This document shows, one piece after another, positions 1 to 10,900 of a stretch of DNA of 64,000 bases. Numbering within the stretch: the first letter of the stretch is position 1; every line of letters begins with the position of its first letter. Origin of the DNA: Apophysomyces variabilis (lineage: Eukaryota > Mucoromycota > Mucoromycetes > Mucorales > Mucoraceae); contig MZZL01000403.1 of the NCBI GenBank assembly GCA_002749535.1, positions 458,209-522,208 of the forward strand. Direction: 5' to 3'. A model generated the notes under the pieces. That model did not search any database. It saw only the letters and a list, made by a program, of their open reading frames with translations, and was not told where the DNA came from. The position numbers and the translations under genes are program-made.

Positions 1-1388
1 TCAATACTACTGGCAGCACTGACATAGGAAAATGCATTAGTTCATCCAACAACTGAAAAAGGGACACTGTGATTTGAGGGGCAAAAACTATCGAAAAACC
101 TTTTTTATTTCATTTCCCAGACTTTTGGATTCCTTACTCCCTTGCGTAAAAAGCAATAAGCTTTTTCAGTAACCCATAAAGCATTTTGCTTTCTTTCTGT
201 TTCTCCTTTTTCATGCTTTTGCAGGGAGTCAAAACGTGCTTAAACCGTAAACTGATTAGACATGGACCCTAACTGAATGCAAATAGATACTAGCTTCTCA
301 GACAATAGCAGCCAACGAAACGCTAGAGATTACGTCAGTAAGAAAGGGAAACGATGTTTATGCAATATGATGTAAGCTAAAATAGCAAAACAGAAAAGGG
401 CCGTTTCCTATTAGCGATTCAAGATTGTCATTGCTAGAAACCATCATAGCCGCAAAGAATCATACAGTATATTTTGAAGAGAAATACCGACGAGCATTTG
501 GATTCATAACTACGGCATACCATACTTGATACCGAAACAACGATGTATATAATGCTCGAATCTGAAAAGGAATGGAGGAAAACAGGAGAAGGAAGGGTTA
601 ACGTAACATAACATATTATTGCTATTGAACCATAAATCGCTCGCTCAAACATGTACCTTAATCTAGCTATGGCAAACTAGACCGACACATAGTCCCAGAG
701 GCAAGCTCCCTGTATTAATGAACGTTTCTATTCTAGGTTTTTTATATTCTGGTTTACAGTACTATTGATAACCATCATGAACGGCTTTGGCATATTAAGC
801 TTGAATTCATAAAAGAGATTAGGAGCTATCTCAGTGTATCCCCACTTTGTAAGTAGCTGTAAGACCAAGGGAGTTTTAGGAGTCATTTCTCTGTCCCCCG
901 TACGTTTCCATTGTTGTGTCATCAGCAAGTCCAACGAATAGCCGGACAGTGATCGTGATGAAAGGAAATGGGTATATTGTAAAATGACTGGCTTACTAAT
1001 CTTTTCTTCATCATTAACCGCATAGGTAAAGAATGTTTCTATTCTCAAAGTTAAAAGGTATCGATTAAGAAGAAAAGAGGGATGAGGGTATTCCATGGCA
1101 TACAGAAGTAGTCCAAAAACTAGCATAAAAGTAATAGGTAATAGTACTTTATCTACATTCTAACGAAAGAAAACAAAACATTAATTAGTTAGGAATATCA
1201 AGATCGATAGGGAATCGATCGCCAGTGACTATAGAGAAAAGAAAGAGTGAGCACAAAATCCGAAGAAGGCAGAATGGTTTCTCTTACAAGGTTGGCCTAT
1301 CGTTTCATCGGGCGGTGTGGCCCAGATGATCTGTGACACTCTGTAAGAATCGTCCTATAAAAGAGAAGTTCAGACTATGATTCCAGCT
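1..1388. other. no convincing gene
   Basis: This is the region downstream of the DENN gene. The longest open stretch is 132 codons on the minus strand (728-1126). It has no domain I recognise, and nothing shows that it is spliced onto the DENN gene, whose frame already ends at a clear TAA at 1389. I regard it as a chance ORF. Confidence 0.5.
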
Positions 1389-4300
1389 TTATTTCGCTGT
1401 CGAGCACCATACATTTAGAAACGGGGTATTTTCCTTGACAAACTTTAGCTTGGATCGGTTCAGTTTTAGCTTGATGTATTCGTCGAACATCAGTATTTCT
1501 GAGTTCTGAGGCGATTTGACGAGTCGATCCGTGATAAATTGGTTAAACATTTGTGAATCAGCAAGACGGGACAAATAGGCCTATCAAAATAAACAAAGAG
1601 GATGAGCAGAGTTTCTTTGCGCAACGTTTCGTCTATAACACCGACCCTTGTGTCCTTATCTGAATGTTTTAGAAAACGTTCCTTGGAAAAATAAATCGTT
1701 CCTTTCCTTTCATTAATAGATGTGCCATAATGGGATCCATGACGCTCTTCCGTAGTATCCACAAAGCCGGATCTGTAATTGTAGAACAAGGACGCAAACA
1801 TACGCAGGAACGACTCCTGGATCCATTGTTCGTCAAAACAAGATGGTAGACACGGGTGAAGAATTTGATCCACACAAGCATCATGGGTTACCAATTGACA
1901 TTCTTTTGTATTTCGTTTAGCCTTGATGCCAATGGCTAGATAGCTACATACCTTGGCAACGCATATACATGCCGGATCGTAAAGCTGTATCATGGCATTC
2001 AGGAATGATCTGTTTCCCACATAAACATCGATGGCCGTGTAACGTGGGAAATTCAGGTGGCAAAACTTCTGTCATTACATGCCCTTCCATGTACTTGACG
2101 CGTCTTGTCACTTCCTGAACCGGGGTGTGATAACCTGAGGGAAGGTCTGTGTCTGACATTACCGTAAAACGGGTAGCCGAAAAATTAGGCGAATCCATCG
2201 GCTCCTGATGATTCTATCATCAATCAGCATTTATATATCGCGTTATAAATAGTAAACAATTTACCTGAAAAACTGCACGAGGCTTTGACATCAGTTGGGA
2301 TAAACGCTTCTTGGACTTATTCTAATAGCAACAAAGTCAGAATAGTGGTGCTGCGTTACATTGAAATACCTCAGACGCATGATGCGCTGCAATGTCGTCT
2401 GTAATGGAAGAACTTTGTTTCGGCTTTGGAGGTTCTGAATGTCTGCTGTAGCCAACTGTGCCTTGAATGTGCTCGGTAGTGCCTTGTGTAGGCATAGATT
2501 GGCGCTGGAATCTTGCAGCAGCTTGCGTTGAATTAACGTTTTGCATATGCAATGATGTGGATGAAACTATGCCTTGAGGATTGCTTGCAAGCTTGGCGAA
2601 TCCCGGAAACTGAGGCATTGATGGCGCAGGAAGGTCAATCATTGCAGGCAATGAAATAGAAGAGTCGTTGGAAGTTCTACTACTTCCATTTACAGACCAA
2701 AAGCCAGACAGGGGTCTTGAAAGAGTGGAAGGTGGGTGTGATCGAATTGAATGCAGATCAGAACTTTCAGAACTTCTTGGTTGTGCCGGACTAATAAAAG
2801 GATCTTGAGACTTAGGCCTCAAGCATTGAAGGAGCAATCGTCCATTGGGAAAGGTTTCTTGTGTCGTCAATGGCACGCCATAGGGGACTCTCGAACGAGT
2901 ATGCATAGATGCGTACTGTCCCATTGATGCCTGGAGCTTGCGTCGCTGTCTTTCAGGGATCAACATCGCAGGCTGAGAGTGATGCATCGTGTTACGATCT
3001 AAATTGACAATGCAAGCCTAGAACAGAATCGAGCAAGTAACACAAAGGAATTAGCATAAAGCGCCTAAAATTGTTGAGAAGAGCAACAGGTGCTTACGTC
3101 TTCCGGAATATGATCTTCTAAATCATCCATATCTCCTTGGAAACCAATGATGTACGGTACTGGAGCCTACATATATGTCGACAACATGAATAAGGTTTAA
3201 CAGTAGCAGTTCGGGTCTAACAAACCTGCAGGCACGTTAGTAGCTTTTCAGGTAATACCGGAATAAACACGAACTGCCAATAAAGAGGAAACAAAAGATA
3301 GCGAAACGATTCGCAAGCCAACGAAAGCATGCCCGGATACTGCGAAAGGAACAATACTTTCCCCTCTGACAGTAGAGTCTATCGTACTCAGTCAAAAGAA
3401 GCTAAAGAGCTAGTATATGACCTTACTTCCAATACAGCAAGAATGAGGTGGGGTGATAATGCCCGGAAAAGTGGAAACAGCGAAAACTGTACAAATATAA
3501 AAATAAATATAAAAATGAACATACTATAGGTACATGCATCTTATTTCTTTGATTCCAATTGCTTACATTCTTCAAAAGTGGCACCTGGTTGATTGGTGGC
3601 CGGGAGAAAAACAGTGCACGTTGACTAATAGTCAACCCAATCTCAAACCTTCCAGGTGGCGGCAATGGAACCTCGCGGATAAAATTATATACAACACTTT
3701 TTTGTTGGGAGAGGTTTGTTCAAACATACCATAGTTAATTAAGGTGATCGACAAAGCAGGAAAGATGTGTATCTGAGGTTTTATTTTCTTTGCCAAGCTT
3801 ACCTTTCGATGTTGAGAGTAGACCCATGTTTTTTACGGCCTCGGACCCCCACCACGCTATCCAGCATGATTCGTAACCAGTCACCATACAGATCATGCCA
3901 TGGCAATCGGCCCAAAATACCTACACTCTTGGGCACCCATATTTGCTCAGCATCGCATATTGCCATCTTCACCGGTTCCACTAATTCCTTATAAAGCTCC
4001 ATGTTCTCGTGTGATGTTCGAATCAGTTCCTCTAGCTCGTCTCGTTTCGTTTGAACGCTGACCGTCGTGCTTACAGTCATTAAGGATGCCAATTCAGTCC
4101 TGTACCCTTCAAGTTTTTGTTGTTCCTGCAGAATCTTCGCCTGCAGATGTTGGGCGTATTCCACAGTGCTGGACGACTGTTTTCGTTTTAAATCTTAGAT
4201 TTTGCTTATCTACGTATTCTCACAAGCGTGGCAAAACTCGCCCTTGTAAACAACTTACCATGTTTGCTTTCACCCATTCCTTGATAGCCTGGTTAACGGA

Positions 4301-5319
4301 TTCTCTCAGCTTAGGAGCCAAAGGTTCATAGAACACGATGCAGGATCCATATATAATTTCTCCACTGTCATCCGTCATTGCCTTTTGACTATTTAAGTCA
4401 TTTTTCCGGAATTTTTCTTTAATAGACTGTACTTACAAAAGAATGGGACCTTTCAGGCGGAGGATCCTTTCCGTAATGCAAAGAAACATCGCGTGGAAAG
4501 CAAAACTGAGTGGGAACATTAGATAAACGTCCACGTTCAGTTCTCTTCCCGTTCTCTTTTTACCATTGCAACGTAGGAAGGAAAAGGTTCATTCGGTGAA
4601 TAATCTTGTTTCGGATATCGCATCAACACAGTAGGTGTATATTTGACATCAAGAATATTAAATAGAGGGACGGGTTCTTGCTTAATGGTCGGTAGGGATA
4701 CTTGGCGTCGAGTAGTTGCATAGACATGACCTTTTTTAGAAATAATTCGTTAATCAAATACAGAAAAGTACATAAACTCACGAGGTTTATATCCAGCAGT
4801 ATCCGCCATATGACGCCAAGTCTTGGACCGCTGTAATGGTTTTGAATGGCCAGTATCCAACGATTTCCGATGGTTTATCTGGGTCGAAGCTTTAAATCTT
4901 TCTGCCAAGCCAGTATGGTCATGCACTGCGATGACTGTATCTCTCACTGTGTCTCGTTCTTTATCAAAATTATCGATAACAGCTTGGACATGGTCCAAAA
5001 CGCCGTGCAAAGAGTCTCGAGGATATTCACTCAAAGACTTTGGAAGGCTGAGGCCCCTTTTTCTTCCTTCAATCTTATCTCCTGGTGATGACGGAGAAGA
5101 TGACGACGGTAATTCGGAGAGAATGCATTGGCCGTTCGATGCTGCCTGTTCTTGTTGATGGTAGTAATGGAATCCGTCAGTTGCAGAGGTGGATCCTCCT
5201 TTGGCTGCTTCATAAGTCGGGAGGATGTTGTCGTCATGAACACCCGCAACAAAGAAGTAATCGGCCAAGCGTGATACTGACATGCCCTCTACGTGATGCC
5301 CAGTAGCAACAATTGACAT
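1389..5319 (-). CDS. DENN-domain protein (putative Rab GEF)
   Basis: DENN modules are GDP/GTP exchange factors for Rab GTPases in membrane traffic. Exons (minus): 5319-4782, 4730-4564, 4505-4437, 4381-4259, 4176-3803, 3696-3567, 3486-3427, 3378-3226, 3166-3098, 3017-2370, 2321-2265, 2204-1952, 1816-about 1646, 1580-1389. The uDENN part shows RLADYFFVAG, FCFPRDVSLHYGK and IIYGSCIVFYEPL. cDENN shows WVPKSVGILGRLPW, NFIREVPLPPPG, LLSEGKVLFLSQYP, LFPLYWQFVFIPVLP and APVPYIIGF. A Ser/Pro-rich linker follows, then dDENN with ESFLRMFASLFYNYR and DSQMFNQF. Exon 2204-1952 carries one base too many for the frame. Either a 43-nt intron (2069-2111) is removed or there is a frameshift near 2050. The exact family member is not settled. 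Confidence 0.87.
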
Positions 5320-5713
5320 GTTGTATCATATATTTTGTGATCCAAAGTGGAAAGGAAAGCACAAGCGGGAACTGAATCGGGATCTTTTGCTTTTCCCTCA
5401 TGCGTCACAGAGTTTTTTCATGCTGAATTTCATGGTCGAACAGAATGAAAAAATTTGATTCGAACTATACGCCTCCTTGGAACAGAGGCAATCCCGAAAT
5501 ATGTTCGGGGGTATCATGCGAGGATTGCCTGTACATGTGAGTAGGTAACATTTAAAGATGGATTCGACTATAATGATACGAAGAAATCCCAAGGATTGCA
5601 GCACTAATTGTCGAGAAAGCATTTCTCAGTATTACAATGAGGACAAGCAAACACTATTGTTATTATCCATTCAGAGGTCTGTAGTCATGCATGTTGATGG
5701 ATTATATCGCTAT
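5320..5713. other. intergenic, no gene seen
   Basis: This lies between the start of the DENN gene and the stop of the small protein gene on the same strand. A 74-codon minus-strand ORF (5398-5622) is hydrophobic and featureless and looks like chance. Confidence 0.5.
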
Positions 5714-6034
5714 CTATTTATGTTTCTCGTGTGCCTCGCGTAGTCCTTTCTCGATGGCTTCTGTCTGAGGATCTTTGGGATTGTCTTTCAGGAGCTTGCC
5801 GATTTTGCTTTCTTCAAACGTCCTTTTCAATTTGTGGGTCGTTCGGTGCTTATCCATAGCTGACGAAGCATCATTTTTAACTTCTTCTATTGGCTTCTTT
5901 CGCCCATTTGACTTGGCCTTATCGGTTGCATGACCAGGTGAAATGGATGGGTCTTTCTGACATTGTCGGGTACTAACATACAAAGGACGTGCGAATCGAC
6001 CCTTATATATAATTCTTCCCAGAAACGAAGACAT
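5714..6034 (-). CDS. small basic protein, probably mitochondrial
   Basis: This is a single-exon frame of 106 residues. I do not recognise the family. The first 25 residues (MSSFLGRIIYKGRFARPLY) lack acidic residues and carry several Arg and Lys among hydrophobic and hydroxylated residues, as in a mitochondrial presequence. The rest is very charged and helix-prone, with KLKRTFEESKIGKLLKDNP and a Lys/Glu/His-rich C terminus. The ATG at 6034 is the first in frame and supplies the presequence. It lies in tandem with allantoicase, about 200 bp downstream of that stop, on the same strand. Import is inferred from composition only. It could also be a small nuclear or ribosome-associated protein. Confidence 0.6.
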   Translation of the reverse strand: MSSFLGRIIYKGRFARPLYVSTRQCQKDPSISPGHATDKAKSNGRKKPIEEVKNDASSAMDKHRTTHKLKRTFEESKIGKLLKDNPKDPQTEAIEKGLREAHEKHK

Positions 6035-6237
6035 AACAGTTGGAGGTTATAGCTGGAAATAGTAACGAAGAGAATCTGAGAGGAAAAGGAAGATAATAGT
6101 GGCTATGATATCATTATGACCAAAAAAATCCGTAGTGAAACAAATACTTTTGCTTTGACTGCCTAATGCAGAACATATTGACTTTTAACCGTACCATCGG
6201 TAGTAAACCACACAAAGACCGTTAACTAACAAAGAGT

Positions 6238-7992
6238 TCATTGTTCGCCTGCCTGCTTCCTTGCGCGTCCCCGCGTAGCTCTCTTCCTTGGGCGACCTCG
6301 TACCGTTTTCGATGGTTCCTGGGTGCTGGCACTGACACCAGTAACAGTAGTTTCCAAGCCAACTTCTTCAACCTCAGCATGTTGCCTCTTCGTCCCACTT
6401 ATTGGAGCTGGTATTGATTCAGAAGAAGAGGGAGGAGGAGAACGTGAACGTGAACGAGAGCGTGAGCGGGAACGAGTACGGCCAGCTCGTGACGATGAAC
6501 GCGTTGCCCTCGTAGTTTCCGAAGGGACACCCTCAACTCGGAGTTGTTGGAGGCCTCCATCTATTAAAAACAATTGGGAAGTATGCATTTTACTAGTTTA
6601 CAACATGCTTTCCTAACCTGGATGTAATGTCAGTTTGATATGTGTAAACAGTTGGCGATCAGTAACATGGAACGACTTCTCGTCATTGACCTTCACTTTC
6701 TTTCTATCCAACAGCGTGGTCCATTCATGTGCACCAGCATCTCTGAGATCAGGATCCTTGAAGAGCAAACTGGATTTCAGAGATCTTCTACGAAACACTA
6801 TCCCTTCTTTTTACCTCTTCACAGTTACATGCTGCTACTGTAATGGCAGCTGGAATATTGCCTATAAGAGATTTTCAATCATTACTCAGTTCTACTCGCT
6901 TATCATTGTAAACAAACCATGAAAATGTTTCGTCACCGCCGTGATGGTCTTTATGGTCCCCCGAGAGGCTAATCGAATGATTGCTATATCGTCACGATCC
7001 TCCCGGTATGATCTTAGCGATTCCCAGCCATCTTCTCTACAATGATCGCGTTTTTTTGCTGTTAGCACATCACACTGTTCCGGATCAATGTTGGATTTTT
7101 TTCCAACTTACGAAGAGTTTGATTTTTCTAGCAAAATATTCAATTTTCTTCCCTGACGAGCGTCAGAACAATGGACAATACGTGCACCATTCTCCGCCGA
7201 CGCTAAATTGACCGATCTTCTTTGAGACTTTCGCCACTTTGGCGTAGCAAAACCATAACATCTTAACCTTGCCTGAAGAGAGGAGAGGATTCAACCAAAG
7301 TCCATAAAAAAGCAGCTCAACTTACGATACCAATGCCTGGTTCAACAATTAACTGTATCTTGGAGTAATGTAGTTGATTAGATCGGCGTATCAAGAAGAA
7401 GTTACGGGAATTTGGCTTTAATGAGACGCCCGACATCAGAGTTTCCCACTAAATATTGAAGATGATCCGGCAAAATAAGCATCCATCTTCTTTTCCTATA
7501 CTCCTACCTTTCCATGGTCGTCCAGCACTTTAACTGTGGCGCTCGTAGGAGCGCTGTCGATAAAGCTGGTTGTGTCTATGTCTAATCCATGAAGCTCAGC
7601 ACTTCCATTAAACCGAACAATGACCCTGATTTGAACAGACATGTGAGGATCATTTAAGACGATCTTGTCAGATGTTCATCTTACCATGCTTGATTGCAAT
7701 GTCGTTTTGGTTGCCATCCATCATGGTGACCATCTAACAGAAAAGTAAGTCAAGGTGACTTATAAGTATGGTTTTCCTCACCGCGAAGTATTTCAGTTAC
7801 TGGTACCACAGGTTCAGGCTTCAATAGATTTTCAGCTAAACCATAGAATTCATCCGAAACACCCTCGACGGACGCGAGAAGGTCCGTTGATGCTACATTA
7901 TAATAGCGAGCAAGACCAGCGGTTTTTTCGTCCGTGGCACTACTTAGAGCGACATAAGGCGCAGAAGAGAAGCAGCTGGCGATATTTCCCAT
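6238..7992 (-). CDS. allantoicase with Arg/Ser-rich C-terminal tail
   Basis: Allantoicase (EC 3.5.3.4) splits allantoate into ureidoglycolate and urea in purine-nitrogen salvage. Exons (minus): 7992-7782, 7733-7685, 7625-7508, 7448-7326, 7272-7112, 7036-6918, 6861-6815, 6756-6618, 6560-6238; all phases fit. The protein has the family's two similar halves. The first shows DEFYGLAENLLKPEP, HHDGWQPKR, WVIVRFNGSAELHGLDIDT and IGIARLRCYG. The second shows VNLASAENGARIV, EDGWESLR, IAIIRLASRGTIKTI, KHFHG and HPDGGLQQLRVEG. Two oddities stand out. The start MGNIASC fits an N-myristoylation/palmitoylation pattern. After the catalytic fold the protein continues for about 100 residues with an alternating Arg-Ser run and an AT-hook-like RGRPRKR. 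An upstream in-frame ATG at 8121 would add a hydrophobic stretch and seems less likely. Confidence 0.9.
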
Positions 7993-10900
7993 GAAGAAGG
8001 TATTGAAGCGGAAGAGAAAAGAAAAGCAAAACAAAGAAATCTTGGTCTCTTTATGACTTGGTAACAAAAATGAATTTGTTGTTATGTTAAGCGTATCAGT
8101 CAAGAAAGGGATCACTTGCATGAAAATTCCACATCTTTTGTGCGCACTGTGTTACATTGTTTGAGAGCGCTGACATTTGCGACCAGCTTTCTTTGTCTAT
8201 TAACACTATCATTTGACATTGACCTCACAGCTTTTTAAAGGACCTGTTTCCCCATAGCAACGATCAGGGGAGCAGTAGTCGTACAAATAACATCCAGCTC
8301 ATAATGTGCTGGAGCAAAATAACAACGCTATATCGTTCTTGTGCACTATATGCACCACCTAAGAAGTAAAAACAAAAAAAAACTCCCGAAATATGGAACG
8401 TCTTGCTCCTTGATACTAGACAGTGCGTCCAAGCTTAAGTAGCCTCTTTATGTCTATCTGCGAGTACATAAACGTTTCGTTGGCATGACAAGGGAAGCCA
8501 TAGTATAACGCAAAGGAATCTTCCCAGAAAATTGCCCCTTTCTGTTACTTTTAATAAGAAGATACGAAATTTCTGCGTCATAATCCGCTTGCCAAAGCAA
8601 AACCATGAATGATCGGTATCTTTTCCTTACGCTTCGGACATGCGTTATTTTTTAAGTGATAATAAAGTCGCTGTCGTTCTATAATTTATGGAACGTACAG
8701 GCTTTCACAATGTATTTTCTATCAGTTAAAACGTTTGTGCTGACAATGATAAATTTCGCCCTGACATATTGCCATAATAAAATGCTCAGGCCGCGCTCGT
8801 ACTTGCATAGTACAGAACTTCCAATGTCTAAGACAGAAATAAGTAATTAAGCATTGTCTTACTACTTTAGGCAATATCCATTCAGAAATCAATTAAATGA
8901 GATAGAACTACAAGAACCGATAAACTGGGATGGTTGCTGTAATCTTGCAATTTGTATCGGGTGAGGAAGATGTTCACATCAGTGAAGCACAATACATAAG
9001 CATGTTGCTGATGACCTACTAAGGTCGTGGAGACAAATAATGAATAAAAAAGATGTAGGATTCACGAGTATTGATTGATTTACCATAGATGTTTAGCACT
9101 TCTTGTGTGTAACACGCGTTAATCCAAACACACACACACAGAGCCATTCCATCGATATGCTGGATGATGATCGGCGATGGTTTTGCTTCTCCATATGTTG
9201 TGTTGAGTCTACCTAAACCTGAGTTACATTGTTGTTTCTGCGACAGCTTGTTTCATGATATCGATCGACAAGAATTTCCCTATATCTGCGAATATCCCAA
9301 CATTAACATGTAACACAATCACGCGTCCCTCCACTAATAAGGCAATGTGTTATATCTCTCATCGTTTCTTTTATTTTTGTATGTCACTGCATCTTCAATT
9401 ACATGATGTACTGATACATCTGTCAATCAGATGTACGACAAACGTACCTCGTCACAGTGCACAGATATGGGAAGGCTTATCTAACCGCATGAAATCAGAA
9501 GAACACAGAACGACACGCTGGCCTCTCAATCAAAGTAATATCCTTTTACTAAAATAATTACCATTCGTTTATATATTTCTTCCAGGAAATATACAACCAT
9601 TGAACAGAAGTATGTACAAGGCATCTTTGGGGAGAAGCATTGGGAGAAACAAGGTACGACAAACACCTGATGTTGTTTACTATTATGAAGCCATTTAACC
9701 TCAGGACACAATATATCTGAACAACAGACTTCCATTGCCTTCTGTTATACACTCTGTTCTGTTTCAACCGGCACAAGTATCCGTCTCTCAAACATAGGAC
9801 AAACTATGCTTCCCAATATTCAGCTCAACCTGAACATCGGGTGAGTTCCGCTGCAGCAGAGATCTAATAAAGCGGTAAGACAACGAAGTAGTCCGAACAT
9901 TATCATCTTTCTTAACTTTGTTTCTTCCATAGTCTAACAGTGCAGGAAAGCAAAATATTGTCAAGCGGGTGATTGGGTGGGTTCGTTGTGACGCATGTTG
10001 ATTCCCGCACAACTTTCTTTGTTTCTTGATCGCTCACGACTATCATGGATTTATGCGGCATGGGCGCTCACACTGAGCGGTGGGATACCCTTCGGGGATA
10101 AGTAAAGAAGACAACAGATTCTTTCCATTTACTTACTACGAATGCATTTTTTCTGCTGCTCCAATCAAATTTGCGTCCACTGGAGGAGCAAGTTAAATGT
10201 AGGCGAAATATGCTTTTAGGTACTACTTACTTACTAACGGCGCATACTTGTGTTGGTTTTAGCGCAAACTTCAGTTTCGCATGGACGCAAGATTTTGTGT
10301 TAGAGTAGCCTAAAATTACTTTCATAAACAGTATGATACTACCTTAACTTTCGCTGTTTGACATGTCTGTAGCCTCAAAATACTTTCCCATCGAGACTGT
10401 CTTTCCTAGATTGACATTTTTCACATCAAGTGGTGAGTTGGCGAAGTCTTATTATTTCAGCATTTGCATATCTTGTTTAAGACGAAGTGCGCGGTCGGAT
10501 TTACGAAGTGTAACACTAAGGGTTAATGCCTACAGGTTCGTTGCCAATGGCTCCCGGCCATACTACCACTGAGGATACAGTATAATTAGACAGATGATGT
10601 TTACTAGTTCTTTTATACCATACTTATTGCAGAACAAGCGTACTTTACGTTGACAATCTATACCGAAGTGCATGTCTACATGATGCTTTGCTGGCCGGTA
10701 CACCTTTGTTTCCAAGGCACAACTTAAAACTTTTTTCTGATAATGCGCAGAACTGCGTTGTGCATCTTTTGTTTGTTTCAAAAAGCGATATGATAAAGTT
10801 TTCGTGGTGTAACCAATGTTTTCTTTGGACCCAGGACATTTCCGTCGTTTAAAAATGCCATGGCTAGTCTTGGCTAACCCGATATTACACTTAACCAACT

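Noticed and set aside
728..1126. 132-codon ORF as an extra 3' exon of the DENN gene
   Set aside because: The DENN frame ends at a clear stop at 1389. A donor at about 1402 is possible, but the ORF has no DENN-like or other domain character.
10168..10292. possible MITE with TTGCGTCCA / TGGACGCAA ends
   Set aside because: Only 9 bp pair, with no flanking duplication seen. This is within what chance allows in 64 kb.
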